A stretch of DNA of 34,641 nucleotides, from positions 1 through 34,641 of the forward strand of contig JACDEU010000029.1 of the NCBI GenBank assembly GCA_013816245.1. Reading direction: 5' to 3'. Source of the stretch: Actinomycetota bacterium. Its GTDB lineage: Bacteria > Actinomycetota > Thermoleophilia > Gaiellales > Gaiellaceae. Position numbers and translations under genes: made by a program. Positions 24,769 to 34,641 of the stretch are shown in pieces. The notes under the pieces were generated by a model. The model was not told where the DNA came from. It saw only the letters and a list, made by a program, of their open reading frames with translations, and did no database searches. How positions within the stretch are numbered: position 1 is the stretch's first letter; each line of letters begins with the position of its first letter.

Positions 24769-25310
24769 TGGGGCTGTTCAGGCGCAAGCCGCTGCACGTG
24801 CGGCTCGCCGAGGAGGGCGGTCTCGTGGAGCGCTCCACCATGCCTCTCTTCACCGGGGTCATTCCGGAAACCGGCATCCACGGAATTCCGCGCGAGCGCC
24901 AGTACGACGCGGTCGCCGCGACGGACGCCCCGGATGTCGAAGGCTCGAGCGCGCGCTTCGTCGGGCTCGAGGACGGATCGCTCCTGATCGAGGAGGGCGA
25001 CGGCGACCTGACGCCGCTTGCCGACGCGATCGAGCAGGAGATCGCCCGCCCCTACCGCGCCAACGCGGTGCGTCGTGGCGAGACGCAATGGGCAATCGCC
25101 GCGCACCGCCTGCGGGTGATCCAGCTCCCGGAGCCCGGCGGCGACGAGGTCGAGCTCGTCCTTCGGGGAGAGGAGAAGACGCTCGTCGTCGACGGGAACC
25201 GCTCGTTCGGCACGATGTCGGAGCTCGAGCAGCTCGCGGACGGCGATGCGGTCATCCGGGCTGCGCGACTCGACGGTACGTTCTGGGAGGTTCGTGTCGA
25301 TCCGCTCTAG
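24768..25310 (+). CDS. Uncharacterised protein between hpf and secA
   Basis: I do not recognise this 180-aa protein. It starts at GTG 24768, sharing one base with the hpf stop, so it is translated with hpf. No signal peptide, membrane helix or cysteine is visible. The N-terminus is basic (MGLFRRKPLHVRLAEEGG), and the rest is acidic and mostly beta-like, with repeated EDG/EGD turns and a strongly conserved-looking end (GDAVIRAARLDGTFWEVRVDPL). Codon use matches its neighbours, so it is a real gene. Context suggests a role linked to ribosome hibernation or secretion, but that is only proximity. Confidence 0.7.
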   Translation: MGLFRRKPLHVRLAEEGGLVERSTMPLFTGVIPETGIHGIPRERQYDAVAATDAPDVEGSSARFVGLEDGSLLIEEGDGDLTPLADAIEQEIARPYRANAVRRGETQWAIAAHRLRVIQLPEPGGDEVELVLRGEEKTLVVDGNRSFGTMSELEQLADGDAVIRAARLDGTFWEVRVDPL

Positions 25311-25321
25311 GAGGGGCAAGC

Positions 25322-25327
25322 TACCCT
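25322..25327 (+). promoter_or_regulatory. Leaderless-type -10 box of secA
   Basis: TACCCT ends 7 nt before ATG 25335. The GAGGGG at 25311-25316 lies too far upstream to be a normal ribosome site for secA. Confidence 0.45.
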
Positions 25328-25334
25328 AGGACTG

Positions 25335-28013
<2,679 letters not shown>

Positions 28014-28017
28014 CGCG

Positions 28018-28044
28018 CCGAGCGAAAGCTTCGCTTTCGCTCGG
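28018..28044 (+). terminator. secA terminator hairpin
   Basis: A 12-bp perfect stem (28018-28029 with 28033-28044) closed by a TTC triloop begins 4 nt after the secA stop and is followed by GTTTC. Its position and strength support transcription termination. Confidence 0.8.
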
Positions 28045-28071
28045 GTTTCGGTACGGCGCTTCGCGCGTAAC

Positions 28072-28094
28072 GTGCGCGGGCGAAGCCCGCGCAC
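28072..28094 (+). terminator. Second terminator-like hairpin after secA
   Basis: GTGCGCGGGC (28072-28081) pairs perfectly with GCCCGCGCAC (28085-28094) around GAA, followed by TCCTTT. It is probably a backup terminator. Between the two hairpins, GCGC-TTC-GCGC (28056-28066) forms a smaller one. Confidence 0.7.
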
Positions 28095-28450
28095 TCCTTT
28101 GGGGTTAGTGCTTGGCGGCTGTTCTCTTCCGTTCGGGCACGGGCGCCCCGCGGCCGCGCCCGCATCGGTTCGCCTGCGGCTAAGCCCGGCGTCGCCTGGT
28201 CTTAGCCTCCGGCTCTCGTCACTGCGTGATTCGAAGGGCTCAGGCTCAGTCCCGGCCCGTCGTCGTGGCTATTTCGGACGCGGACCACGTGACAACTCTG
28301 TGCCTTTTCTTCCACAGCTGGCGCGGCGGGACGTGACGGGGACAGTCCCCGCCGTGTCCCGATAAGCCGGTCCGCCGGCGGTCTCATCGAGAGCTCATTT
28401 TCGAGCTTTAGCCTCCCCACGATGGGTGTGAAAACCGGAGCAGGCGGGTT
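28095..28450. other. Non-coding region with several inverted repeats
   Basis: About 350 nt without a believable gene; frames that cross it are shadows of secA or the ABC genes. Inverted repeats seen: CGGGCG/CGCCCG (28140-28145 with 28157-28162), GGCTAAG/CTTAGCC (28178-28184 with 28201-28207), and GGGGACAGTCCCC inside 28337-28351. TTCGAATC on the minus strand looks like a tRNA T-loop, but its flanks do not pair, so there is no tRNA. A small RNA is possible but unsupported. Confidence 0.55.
28409..28414 (+). promoter_or_regulatory. Possible -10 box of the ABC exporter operon
   Basis: TAGCCT would give a transcript start near 28421 and a 30-nt leader, with GGAG at 28437-28440 as the ribosome site for TTG 28451. 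Confidence 0.35.
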
Positions 28451-29407
28451 TTGACTCTCGCCGTCGACGCGCGTGGAGTTCGAAAGGAGTACGGCGATCT
28501 CACGGCCGTCGAGGACCTGACGTTCTCCGTCCAGCAGGGCGAGATCCTCGGCGTGCTCGGCCCGAACGGCGCCGGCAAGACCACTGCGATTCGCGTCCTC
28601 ACCACGGTTCTCGCACCGACACGCGGAACCTTCTCGGTCGCCGGCGTTCCGCACACGCGCGCGTCGGAGATCCGGCTGCGCATAGGCGTGCTGCCGGAGA
28701 GCGCGGGTTACCCAGAACGGCAGACCGGCCGGGAGTATCTGCAGTATCACGCGCGTCTCTATGGCCAGAGCGTCCGCGGCGCCAGTGCGACCGCCGACGA
28801 GCTGTTGCGGGAGGTTGGCTTGCACGAGCGCCGCAACTCGTCCATCGACGCGTACAGCCGCGGAATGAAGCAACGCCTCGGCATCGCCCGCGCGCTCGTC
28901 AACAGTCCCGAGGTGGTCTTCCTCGACGAGCCTACACTTGGGCTTGACCCTGCCGGCCAGCGGCAAGTGCTCGCACTGGTCAGACGCATCGCAAACCAAC
29001 GCGGCGCGACGGTACTGCTGAGCACGCACCTGCTCGCGGAGGTGGAGGAGACCTGTACGCGCGTCCTCATCCTCAACCGCGGGCGGGTGGCTGCAGACGG
29101 GACGGTCGCCGAGGTGTCGCGACTGGCCGCCGCGCCCCGGAGCGCGCGTCTGCGCGTCCCCCAGGACTCCGTGCGTGAAGCTTTGCAGGTGCTCTCGCAG
29201 GCTCGCGGGATCAAAGCCGCGGAGCTCGCGGACGGGCGTCCTGGGGCGCTGACCCTGACGCTGCACGACGACCCTGGCAGGCCGCCGCCGAGCGCGGTCC
29301 TCTGCGACCTGGCGAACGGCGGTGTGCCCGTTCTCGCATATGAGCTCGAAGGCGTGCGCTTGAGTGATGCATTCCTCGAGATGACGGAGGGATCGAGCAA
29401 TGACTGA
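28451..29407 (+). CDS. ABC exporter ATPase, CcmA/DrrA type
   Basis: A 318-aa ATP-binding subunit of an ABC-2 exporter. Walker A is GPNGAGKTT (37-45); the signature is a variant, SRGMKQRLGIARAL; Walker B is VVFLDEPTLGLDP; and the H-loop is LLSTHLL. A C-terminal extension after about residue 215 is typical of DrrA/NatA-like proteins. The frame closes just upstream, so the TTG at 28451 is the only reasonable start. It overlaps the permease gene by 8 nt. The substrate could be a lipid, drug or ion; the sequence does not say. Confidence 0.9.
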   Translation: MTLAVDARGVRKEYGDLTAVEDLTFSVQQGEILGVLGPNGAGKTTAIRVLTTVLAPTRGTFSVAGVPHTRASEIRLRIGVLPESAGYPERQTGREYLQYHARLYGQSVRGASATADELLREVGLHERRNSSIDAYSRGMKQRLGIARALVNSPEVVFLDEPTLGLDPAGQRQVLALVRRIANQRGATVLLSTHLLAEVEETCTRVLILNRGRVAADGTVAEVSRLAAAPRSARLRVPQDSVREALQVLSQARGIKAAELADGRPGALTLTLHDDPGRPPPSAVLCDLANGGVPVLAYELEGVRLSDAFLEMTEGSSND

Positions 29408-30206
29408 CGTCGCGCTCGAACGGACCGCACCGAGACGACCCTGGACGATCGTCGCGGCTCGAGAGTTGCGCGACCTCTGGCTCGGCGGCAGGGGCTTGAC
29501 TCTCAGCATCGCGTACAGCCTGCTGCTCAGCGTGCTCTCCTACCTCGTCGCCACGAACCGTGCGCTGAACTTCCTCGAGCAGCGCGAATCGGTGAATCTG
29601 ACGCTGCAGGTCGCGATTGCCGTGGGAGCTTTGCTGGCGTTGCTCGGGGCGGCTGACGCGATCAGCGGCGAGCGCGAGCGGGGCTCGCTCGAGAGCCTGC
29701 TCTTGACGCCGGTTCCGCGGCTGCAACTCGTCCTCGGCAAGCTCGTTGCTGCGCTCTCGCTCTGGCTCGCGGCATACGTCATCACGATCCCGTACGTGTG
29801 GTTTCTCGGCCGAGGGATCGGGATCGTCTGGCAGTCGCTTGCCGTCGGGCTCGGTGTCGGAACGTTGCTCGCCGTCTTTCTTGCCTCGCTCGGAGCTCTC
29901 GTCAGCATCGTCGCCCGGTCAAACCGGGCCAGTCTGTCGCTCAGCCTTCTCCTTCTGCTTGCGCTGTTTGCGCCGACGCAGTTCCCGACCGGCGCGACGC
30001 AGGGCTGGGCCGGCGATCTACTGCTCCGCGCAAATCCACTCACGGCCGGCGAGCATTATGTCGGCAAGATCGTCGTGGACGCACACTCTTGGACCCAGGA
30101 CATCTCGTGGCTCGTGTCGCCTGTCGTGGCGGCGATCGTGCTTGCCGCTCTCGCCGCCATCGCCGGAGCTCGCTTCATTCGTCTTGAAGGAGGCCGCGGG
30201 GCATGA
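29400..30206 (+). CDS. ABC-2 type exporter permease
   Basis: A 268-aa membrane partner of the preceding ATPase. About six hydrophobic segments are visible: residues 34-50, 69-86, 117-136, 144-170, 178-193 and 240-260. The conserved block EREAGSLE-like motif appears as ERERGSLESLLLTPVPRLQLVLGKLVAAL, the usual signature after helix 2 of ABC2_membrane_2 permeases. ATG 29400 is 8 nt inside the ATPase gene, and the end overlaps the next gene by 4 nt (ATGA), so all three genes form one translationally coupled unit. Confidence 0.88.
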   Translation: MTDVALERTAPRRPWTIVAARELRDLWLGGRGLTLSIAYSLLLSVLSYLVATNRALNFLEQRESVNLTLQVAIAVGALLALLGAADAISGERERGSLESLLLTPVPRLQLVLGKLVAALSLWLAAYVITIPYVWFLGRGIGIVWQSLAVGLGVGTLLAVFLASLGALVSIVARSNRASLSLSLLLLLALFAPTQFPTGATQGWAGDLLLRANPLTAGEHYVGKIVVDAHSWTQDISWLVSPVVAAIVLAALAAIAGARFIRLEGGRGA

Positions 30207-30745
30207 CGCGCTTTCGGGCGGTCGTCGCGCCCCTCCTCGCTCTGGTCGCCGCACTTGCGTCCGCGGGCACAGCGTCATCCGCAGCGACGAACGTCCGCGT
30301 CTCGACCCAGCCGGCCTCCGTCGCAACGTCGATCGGGCAAAAGTTCGCCGTGCGCGTGACCGTCACGAACAAGGGAAGCGCTCCGACTCGCGGATTGATC
30401 GCCCACCTGAATGTCCTCAGCCTGGACGGTTCCGTCTACGTCGATCCGGAGGACTGGTCGTCGAATCGGACGCGGTACCTCGATCCCATTGCCGCGGGTG
30501 ACTTCAGGACGCTCGCCTGGAAGCTTCAGGCGGTGAACTCGGGGAGCATCGGCGTCTACATCGCCGTCCTCCCGCGGAGTGGCGAGCCGCGACTGCCGGT
30601 CACGGGCCCGACGGTCCACGTAGCGATTGCGCGTCGTCAGACCCTGAACTCCGGCGGGATCCTTCCGCTCGTGCTCGGTATCCCTGCTCTGTTGGCGGCT
30701 CTCGGAGTCGCCCTGCGAATCGGGCTTCGGCGCCAGAGCGGCTGA
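30203..30745 (+). CDS. Membrane-anchored Ig-like protein of the ABC exporter operon
   Basis: A 180-aa protein with a signal peptide (about 1-28, VVAPLLALVAALASAGTASSA), a beta-rich domain of about 110 residues with the pattern KFAVRVTVTNKGSAPTRGLIAHLNVLSLDG, as in NEW3/CARDB-type adhesion modules, and a C-terminal helix (about 151-172) ending in RIGLRRQSG. It is therefore anchored with the domain outside. ATG 30203 overlaps the permease stop by 4 nt, implying a partner of the exporter, perhaps an accessory lid or sensor. The name of the family is not known to me. Confidence 0.75.
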   Translation: MTRFRAVVAPLLALVAALASAGTASSAATNVRVSTQPASVATSIGQKFAVRVTVTNKGSAPTRGLIAHLNVLSLDGSVYVDPEDWSSNRTRYLDPIAAGDFRTLAWKLQAVNSGSIGVYIAVLPRSGEPRLPVTGPTVHVAIARRQTLNSGGILPLVLGIPALLAALGVALRIGLRRQSG

Positions 30746-30754
30746 TCATTTGGC

Positions 30755-30760
30755 TAACAT
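30755..30760 (+). promoter_or_regulatory. Leaderless-type -10 box of prfB
   Basis: TAACAT ends 6 nt before ATG 30767. It supports that ATG, rather than the TTG at 30750 that opens the other frame. Confidence 0.45.
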
Positions 30761-30766
30761 CGCCGC

Positions 30767-31874
30767 ATGTCCGAAGAAGCTGCACAGCCGCTTAACGACC
30801 AGCTCGAGGAGATCAGGGCCCAGCTTGCCTGGGTTCGTGATTACCTTTGACCCGGACACACTTGCCGCGCGGCGCACCGAGCTAGAGGCCCAGATGGGCG
30901 CGCCCGGTTTCTGGGACGACCAGGAAGGCGCGGCGCAGATCTCCACCGAGCATTCGCGTGTGACACGGAAGCTCGACCGCTACGAGCAACTCACCCGCGA
31001 CTTCGAGGATGCGCAGGAGCTCTTTTCGATGGACGGCGGGATGGAGCAGGAGATCGCGAAGTCGATCGAGCCGCTGAGATGTGAGCTCGCGCTGCTGCAG
31101 GAGGACGCGCTCTTTTCCGGTGAGTACGACGCCGGCGACGCGGTCGTGACGCTCCAGTCCGACGTCGGCGGCACCGACGCGCAGGACTTCACCGAGATGC
31201 TGCTCCGCATGTACCAACGCTGGGCGGAGGACCGCGGCTTCAAGAGCGAGGTCATCGAGGCGAGCCCGGGCGAAGAAGCAGGCCTCAAGTCCGCGACGTT
31301 CACTGTCGAGGGTGACAACGCCTACGGGATCCTGCGGGCCGAGCGCGGCAAGCACCGCCTCGTCCGGCAGAGCCCGTTCGACCAGGCGCACCGCCGGCAC
31401 ACTTCGTTCGCGCAGGTGATTCCTGCTCCGCTGCTCTCGCAGGACGGCGACGTCGAGATCGACGAGGGCGACTTGCGCATCGACACCTACCGCGCGCAGG
31501 GCGCCGGTGGACAGCACGTGAACAAGACCGACTCGGCGGTCCGGATCACGCACCTCCCGACGGGCGTGGTCGTCCAGTGCCAGAACGAACGCTCGCAGAC
31601 GGCCAACAAGCAGACCGCGATGCGGATTCTCAAGTCCCGCCTTGCCGAGCTTGCGGAGGAGGAGCGCGAGCAGGAGCTGGCGAAGGAGCGGGGCGTGGTC
31701 AGCATGGGATTCGGCGGCAACCCCATCCGGAGCTACGTCCTCCACCCGTATCAACTTGTCAAGGATCACCGGACCGAGTACGAGGTCGGGAACGCCCAGG
31801 GCGTTCTCAACGGCAACATCGATCCCTTTATCCATGCCTATTTGCTGGCCCGGGCTGCGGGTAACGTCGTCTAA
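30767..31874 (+). CDS. prfB: Peptide chain release factor 2, expressed by programmed +1 frameshift
   Basis: RF2 reads UGA and UAA stops and releases the chain. Translation starts at ATG 30767 (MSEEAAQPLNDQLEEIRAQL...) and reaches CTT TGA C at 30845-30851 after 27 codons; slipping +1 at CTT continues as DPDTLAARRTELEAQMG. The joined protein is 368 aa, matching the family. The stop-recognition tripeptide SPF is at 202-204, and GGQ at 247-249 (31506-31514) is the catalytic motif. Taking only the downstream frame from TTG 30750 gives a wrong N-terminus. ftsE follows 74 nt later. Confidence 0.95.
30845..30851 (+). other. RF2 programmed +1 frameshift site
   Basis: CTTTGAC is identical to the classic slippery site: CTT is the last zero-frame codon, TGA the in-frame stop, and reading resumes at GAC 30849. 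Low RF2 would favour the shift, giving autoregulation. The AGGGGG element three bases upstream in E. coli is replaced here by TTCGTGAT, so the stimulator is weak or different. Confidence 0.93.
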
Positions 31875-31883
31875 CCCTTCAGC

Positions 31884-31889
31884 TAGACT
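31884..31889 (+). promoter_or_regulatory. Possible -10 box of ftsE
   Basis: TAGACT, the same hexamer as before atpD, predicts a leader of about 50 nt, with GAGAGA as the ribosome site before GTG 31949. Confidence 0.35.
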
Positions 31890-31948
31890 GGCCGAAATCC
31901 CAGGCTGGTGCGCGCGCCCAGGAAGCCGCGCCCCCTAGAGAGAACCCA

Positions 31949-32722
31949 GTGGCGGACGTAACCCTTCAGACAGAAGAGATTCCAGCGGCAGCGCTCGCCG
32001 AGTCGCAGCCTGCCGACGCGGTCGTAGCCGGGCCAAGCTCGATGATCGTGTTCGACTCGGTGGCGAAGGTGTACGAGCCCGACGTCACCGCCCTTCGCGA
32101 CGTCTCCTTCGTGATCGACAAGGGCGAGTTCGTCTTCGTCGTCGGCGCGTCCGGATCCGGAAAGTCGACGATCATCCGCCTCCTGCTCAAGGAGCTCGAG
32201 CCGACGCGCGGGCGGATCTTCGTCGGTGGACGCGATCTCACGCGGCTGCGCCGCTCGAACGTGCCGAAGCTCCGTCGCAACGTCGGCTGCGTCTTCCAGG
32301 ACTTCAAGCTCCTGCCGACGAGGACAGCTGCAGAGAACGTCGCCTACGCGCTGAAAGTGCAGGGTGAGAGCGCCGCCAACATCCGGCGCAAGGTGCCCGA
32401 GGTCATGAACATGGTCGGGCTCGCGCACAAGATGAACTCGCTCCCCGACGAGCTCTCCGGCGGCGAGCAGCAGCGCGTCTCGATCGCGCGCGCGTTCGTG
32501 AACCACCCGCCGCTCCTCGTCTGCGACGAGCCCACCGGAAACCTCGACCCCGACACGTCGATCGGCATCATGCAGCTCCTCTATCGGATCAACCGCGCCG
32601 GCACGACGATCCTGATGGTGACGCACGATCGCGAAATGGTCGACAAGATGCGTCGCCGCGTGATCGCACTCGAGAACGGAAACCTGCAGCGCGACGAGCG
32701 CCGCGGAGGGTACGAGTCCTAG
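31949..32722 (+). CDS. ftsE: Cell division ATP-binding protein FtsE
   Basis: ATPase of the FtsEX complex, which transmits conformational signals across the membrane to peptidoglycan hydrolases at division. The 257 aa include Walker [10 protein letters not shown] (66-74), Q-loop [13 protein letters not shown], signature [16 protein letters not shown], Walker [15 protein letters not shown] and H-loop MVTHDREMV. About 31 residues precede the canonical start ([15 protein letters not shown]); they are acidic and Ala-rich. GTG 31949 has a GAGAGA site, while the internal ATG at 32042 would give the ordinary length. ftsX follows 3 nt after the stop. Confidence 0.93.
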   Translation: MADVTLQTEEIPAAALAESQPADAVVAGPSSMIVFDSVAKVYEPDVTALRDVSFVIDKGEFVFVVGASGSGKSTIIRLLLKELEPTRGRIFVGGRDLTRLRRSNVPKLRRNVGCVFQDFKLLPTRTAAENVAYALKVQGESAANIRRKVPEVMNMVGLAHKMNSLPDELSGGEQQRVSIARAFVNHPPLLVCDEPTGNLDPDTSIGIMQLLYRINRAGTTILMVTHDREMVDKMRRRVIALENGNLQRDERRGGYES

Positions 32723-32725
32723 CCG

Positions 32726-33622
32726 ATGGAACGCTTCAAACTTCTCTTCAGTGAGTCGCTTCGCTCGCTCGGCGCGAATGCGTCGACCACGCTCGCCGCA
32801 ACGGTCACGGTTCTCATCGGAATGTTCCTGCTCGGCCTCTTCATTGCGTTCGGCACATGGGTCGTTTCGTGGAGCAACCACGTCAAGCGGGAGCTCGTGG
32901 TGCACGTCTACTACTGCACGAGCGACACCTGCGCGAAGGAGGCCTCCGCCGCACAGATGAACCGGGTGGCGAACCTCGCCTCGTCGAGCCCGCTGGTCAA
33001 GAAGATCATTCTGGTTTCGAAGGAGCAGGCTCTCGCGCAGATGAAGAAGACACACCCCGAAGAGGTCGGGGCGCTCCCGACGAACCCCTTCCCGAACGCG
33101 CTCACGGTCCTCCCGAAGCGTGGGGAGGACGTCGAGAAGGTCGCTTTGCTTTTCCGAGCCGATCCGGCGTTGGGCATCGACAAGGTCGACTACGGCAAGA
33201 AGACGACACACAGGGTGCTCAAGCTCGCCCACGTGATCGAGATCTTTTTCGTCATCGCGGTCTTCCTTCTGCTCCTCGCGTCGACTCTTCTGATCGCCAA
33301 CACGATCCGGTTATCGATCTTCTCGCGCCGTCGCGAGATCGAGGTGATGAAGCTCGTCGGAGCGACCAACTGGTTCGTCCGCGGGCCATTCATGCTCGAG
33401 GGACTGCTGTGCGGAATCGCAGGCGCGCTCGGAGCGGTGATCCTACTCGTGATCGGCAAGGAGATTGCGCTTCCATCGCTCCTCCACAGCGGACCGCTGA
33501 AGGCGGGTGACGACGTGAACGCGATCGCCTTCTCGCTGAACGCTTTGATCCTGCTCGGCACGGGGCTGCTGCTCGGTGCCGCCGGTTCAGGGCTCACCAT
33601 CCGGCGCTTCCTCCAGGTCTAA
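32726..33622 (+). CDS. ftsX: Cell division protein FtsX
   Basis: Membrane partner of FtsE, 298 aa. Four membrane segments are seen (about 22-48, 170-194, 218-241 and 266-286), with the large extracellular loop between the first and second containing two cysteines (YYCTSDTC) likely to form a disulfide. The loop is the part that engages hydrolases or their adaptors. The cytoplasmic segment RLSIFSRRREIEVMKLVGATNWFVRGPFMLEGL is typical of FtsX. The TAA stop is directly followed, in the same frame, by the RNase II/R coding region. Confidence 0.93.
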   Translation: MERFKLLFSESLRSLGANASTTLAATVTVLIGMFLLGLFIAFGTWVVSWSNHVKRELVVHVYYCTSDTCAKEASAAQMNRVANLASSSPLVKKIILVSKEQALAQMKKTHPEEVGALPTNPFPNALTVLPKRGEDVEKVALLFRADPALGIDKVDYGKKTTHRVLKLAHVIEIFFVIAVFLLLLASTLLIANTIRLSIFSRRREIEVMKLVGATNWFVRGPFMLEGLLCGIAGALGAVILLVIGKEIALPSLLHSGPLKAGDDVNAIAFSLNALILLGTGLLLGAAGSGLTIRRFLQV

Positions 33623-34641
33623 CTGAGCGACCTACTAGTCGTCGAGGTCGAGAAGCGCGGCAAGCTGCTGCTCGGCGAGCCGTACTTCGTTCCGAACGTT
33701 CCGGTTACGATCGACCGCAAGGGCAGCGGCGACATTCGCCCCGGTGATCTCGTCGTCGTGCGCACGAGCCGTGGCCGCGCGAAGGTCGAGTGCAAGCTCG
33801 GCAAGGCGAAGGACATCCAAGTCGTGCTCGAGGGGCTGCTCGTCCATGCGGAGGTTCGCACGGACTTCGAGCCGTACGAGGCGCCGGAGCCCGATCTCAG
33901 CGATCGCGTCGACCTGCGCGACCAGCTCTGCTTCACGATCGACCCGGAGACCGCGAAGGACTTCGACGACGCGATCTCGGTGCAGCAGGAGGGTGACGGC
34001 TTTCGCTGGTGGGTGCACATCGCAGACGTCTCCGCATACCTGCCGGCGGGAGTGCCGCTCGATCGCGACGCCGCGGAACGCGCGTTTTCGACGTACGTTC
34101 CGGGCCGGGTCGCGCCGATGCTTCCCCCTGCGCTGTCCGAAAACCGCTGCAGCCTGCGCCCGAACGAGGACCGGCTCTGCGTCACCGTCGAGATGCCGCC
34201 GAGCGGGCAGCCGATCTTCTACCGCTCCATCATCAGGAGCAAGGCCCGCCTCACGTACGCGGAAGCGGAGCGGCGGCAAGCCGAGCCGGGCGTGGCCGCG
34301 GCACTCGAGCTCACCGACCGTCTGACGGCGGGAATGCGCGATCGGCGCTTCGCCCGCGGCGCCTTGCGCATTGAGAGCCCGGAGATCAACTTCGAGTTCG
34401 ACGGCAAGGGCGGCATCGCGCGCGCGTGGAAGGAAACGGAGCCGACGGCGCACCGGTTGATCGAGGAGCTGATGATCGCAGCGAACGAAGCGGTTGCCGA
34501 GCTTTTGTCCGGGCGCAACCGCGAGGCGCTCTATCGCGTCCACGAGCGGCCGGACCCGATGGCGATCGAACTCCTGCTGAAGAAGCTCGCCGACCTGGGG
34601 GTTCCGACGCCTCCCGCACCGGAGCAGCTCTCACCTGCGAC
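33623..34641 (+). CDS. rnr: RNase II/R family exoribonuclease, 3' end missing, CTG start
   Basis: A 3'-to-5' exoribonuclease that degrades structured RNA; the window ends inside it. The 339 visible codons begin with an OB-fold-like region (LLVVEVEKRGKLLLGEPYFVP) and reach the RNB catalytic domain, with the DPETAKDFDDAI motif whose Asp residues bind magnesium (about residues 107-117), then HIADVSAYLPAGVPLDRDA and KARLTYAEAE. No ATG, GTG or TTG occurs in frame before a GTG at 33758, which would delete part of the N-terminal domain. CTG 33623, right after the ftsX TAA and 5 nt past an AGG, is the best start. A sequencing error or reinitiation is the alternative. Confidence 0.85.
   Translation, partial: MSDLLVVEVEKRGKLLLGEPYFVPNVPVTIDRKGSGDIRPGDLVVVRTSRGRAKVECKLGKAKDIQVVLEGLLVHAEVRTDFEPYEAPEPDLSDRVDLRDQLCFTIDPETAKDFDDAISVQQEGDGFRWWVHIADVSAYLPAGVPLDRDAAERAFSTYVPGRVAPMLPPALSENRCSLRPNEDRLCVTVEMPPSGQPIFYRSIIRSKARLTYAEAERRQAEPGVAAALELTDRLTAGMRDRRFARGALRIESPEINFEFDGKGGIARAWKETEPTAHRLIEELMIAANEAVAELLSGRNREALYRVHERPDPMAIELLLKKLADLGVPTPPAPEQLSPA

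Noticed and set aside
28209-28260. tRNA-like TTCGAATC on the minus strand
   Set aside because: The bases flanking the putative T-loop do not pair, and no acceptor, D or anticodon arms can be drawn.
28202-29509. Minus-strand open frame of 435 codons over the ABC ATPase and the intergenic region
   Set aside because: It mostly mirrors the ATPase gene, has no recognisable domain and ends in hairpin-rich non-coding DNA.
30750-30848. TTG 30750 as the start of RF2 in a single frame
   Set aside because: The product from this start has a basic N-terminus unlike RF2, while ATG 30767 plus a +1 shift at CTTTGAC gives the family's acidic helical N-terminus.
31883-33232. Minus-strand open frame of 449 codons opposite ftsE/ftsX
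   Set aside because: It is an antisense shadow; its residues mirror the reverse codons of conserved FtsE motifs.

Overview
This is a GC-rich bacterial chromosome segment of ordinary housekeeping content, tightly packed and almost entirely on the plus strand. The gene set (long HPF before secA, FtsE/FtsX, a LytR-CpsA-Psr protein with a LytR_C domain, YbdK-type glutamate-cysteine ligase, short-form adenosylhomocysteinase, MerR regulators, leaderless-looking promoters) points to an actinobacterium. The deep-branching class Thermoleophilia is my best guess, but this is an inference from gene style and not from a marker search.

Layout: (1) 1-5530, a peptide/nickel-type ABC importer, oppA (5' end outside the window) then oppBCDF, with a strong hairpin between oppA and oppB. 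(2) 5541-7561, an 86-codon secreted-protein fragment, a secreted protein built of tandem cysteine-pair repeats, and a zinc-finger anti-sigma-like membrane protein. (3) 7646-9590, atpD-atpC without the other F1Fo genes beside them. (4) 9587-10690, a sulfotransferase on the minus strand, convergent with atpC and divergent from metH. (5) 10835-15562, B12-dependent methionine synthase (metH) and a YbdK-family ligase. (6) 15632-20096, cell-surface polysaccharide functions: LCP ligase, UDP-glucose 6-dehydrogenase, a sugar nucleotidyltransferase and a cupin. (7) 20135-23430, a MerR regulator, ahcY, mtnA and a second nucleotidyltransferase. (8) 23483-28013, comF, hpf, an unknown gene and secA. (9) 28014-28450, a non-coding stretch rich in hairpins. 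(10) 28451-30745, an ABC exporter with a membrane-anchored Ig-like partner. (11) 30767-34641, prfB with a programmed +1 frameshift, ftsE, ftsX and the start of an RNase II/R gene that lacks any ATG/GTG/TTG start.

Functional links: metH, ahcY and mtnA cover three steps of the methionine/SAM cycle and its salvage, although they are about 6 kb apart. The LCP, Ugd, nucleotidyltransferase and cupin genes fit synthesis of sugar nucleotides and attachment of glycopolymers to the wall.

The most useful global observation is regulatory. At eight genes a TANNNT box sits 6-7 nt before the start codon with no Shine-Dalgarno sequence, which implies leaderless mRNAs and fixes several GTG starts. No mobile element, CRISPR array, tRNA or rRNA was seen. 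Nothing in the window is clearly a wholly new system; the cysteine-pair repeat protein (5842-7023), the CTG-start RNase gene and the SD-poor RF2 frameshift site are the best candidates for a closer look.
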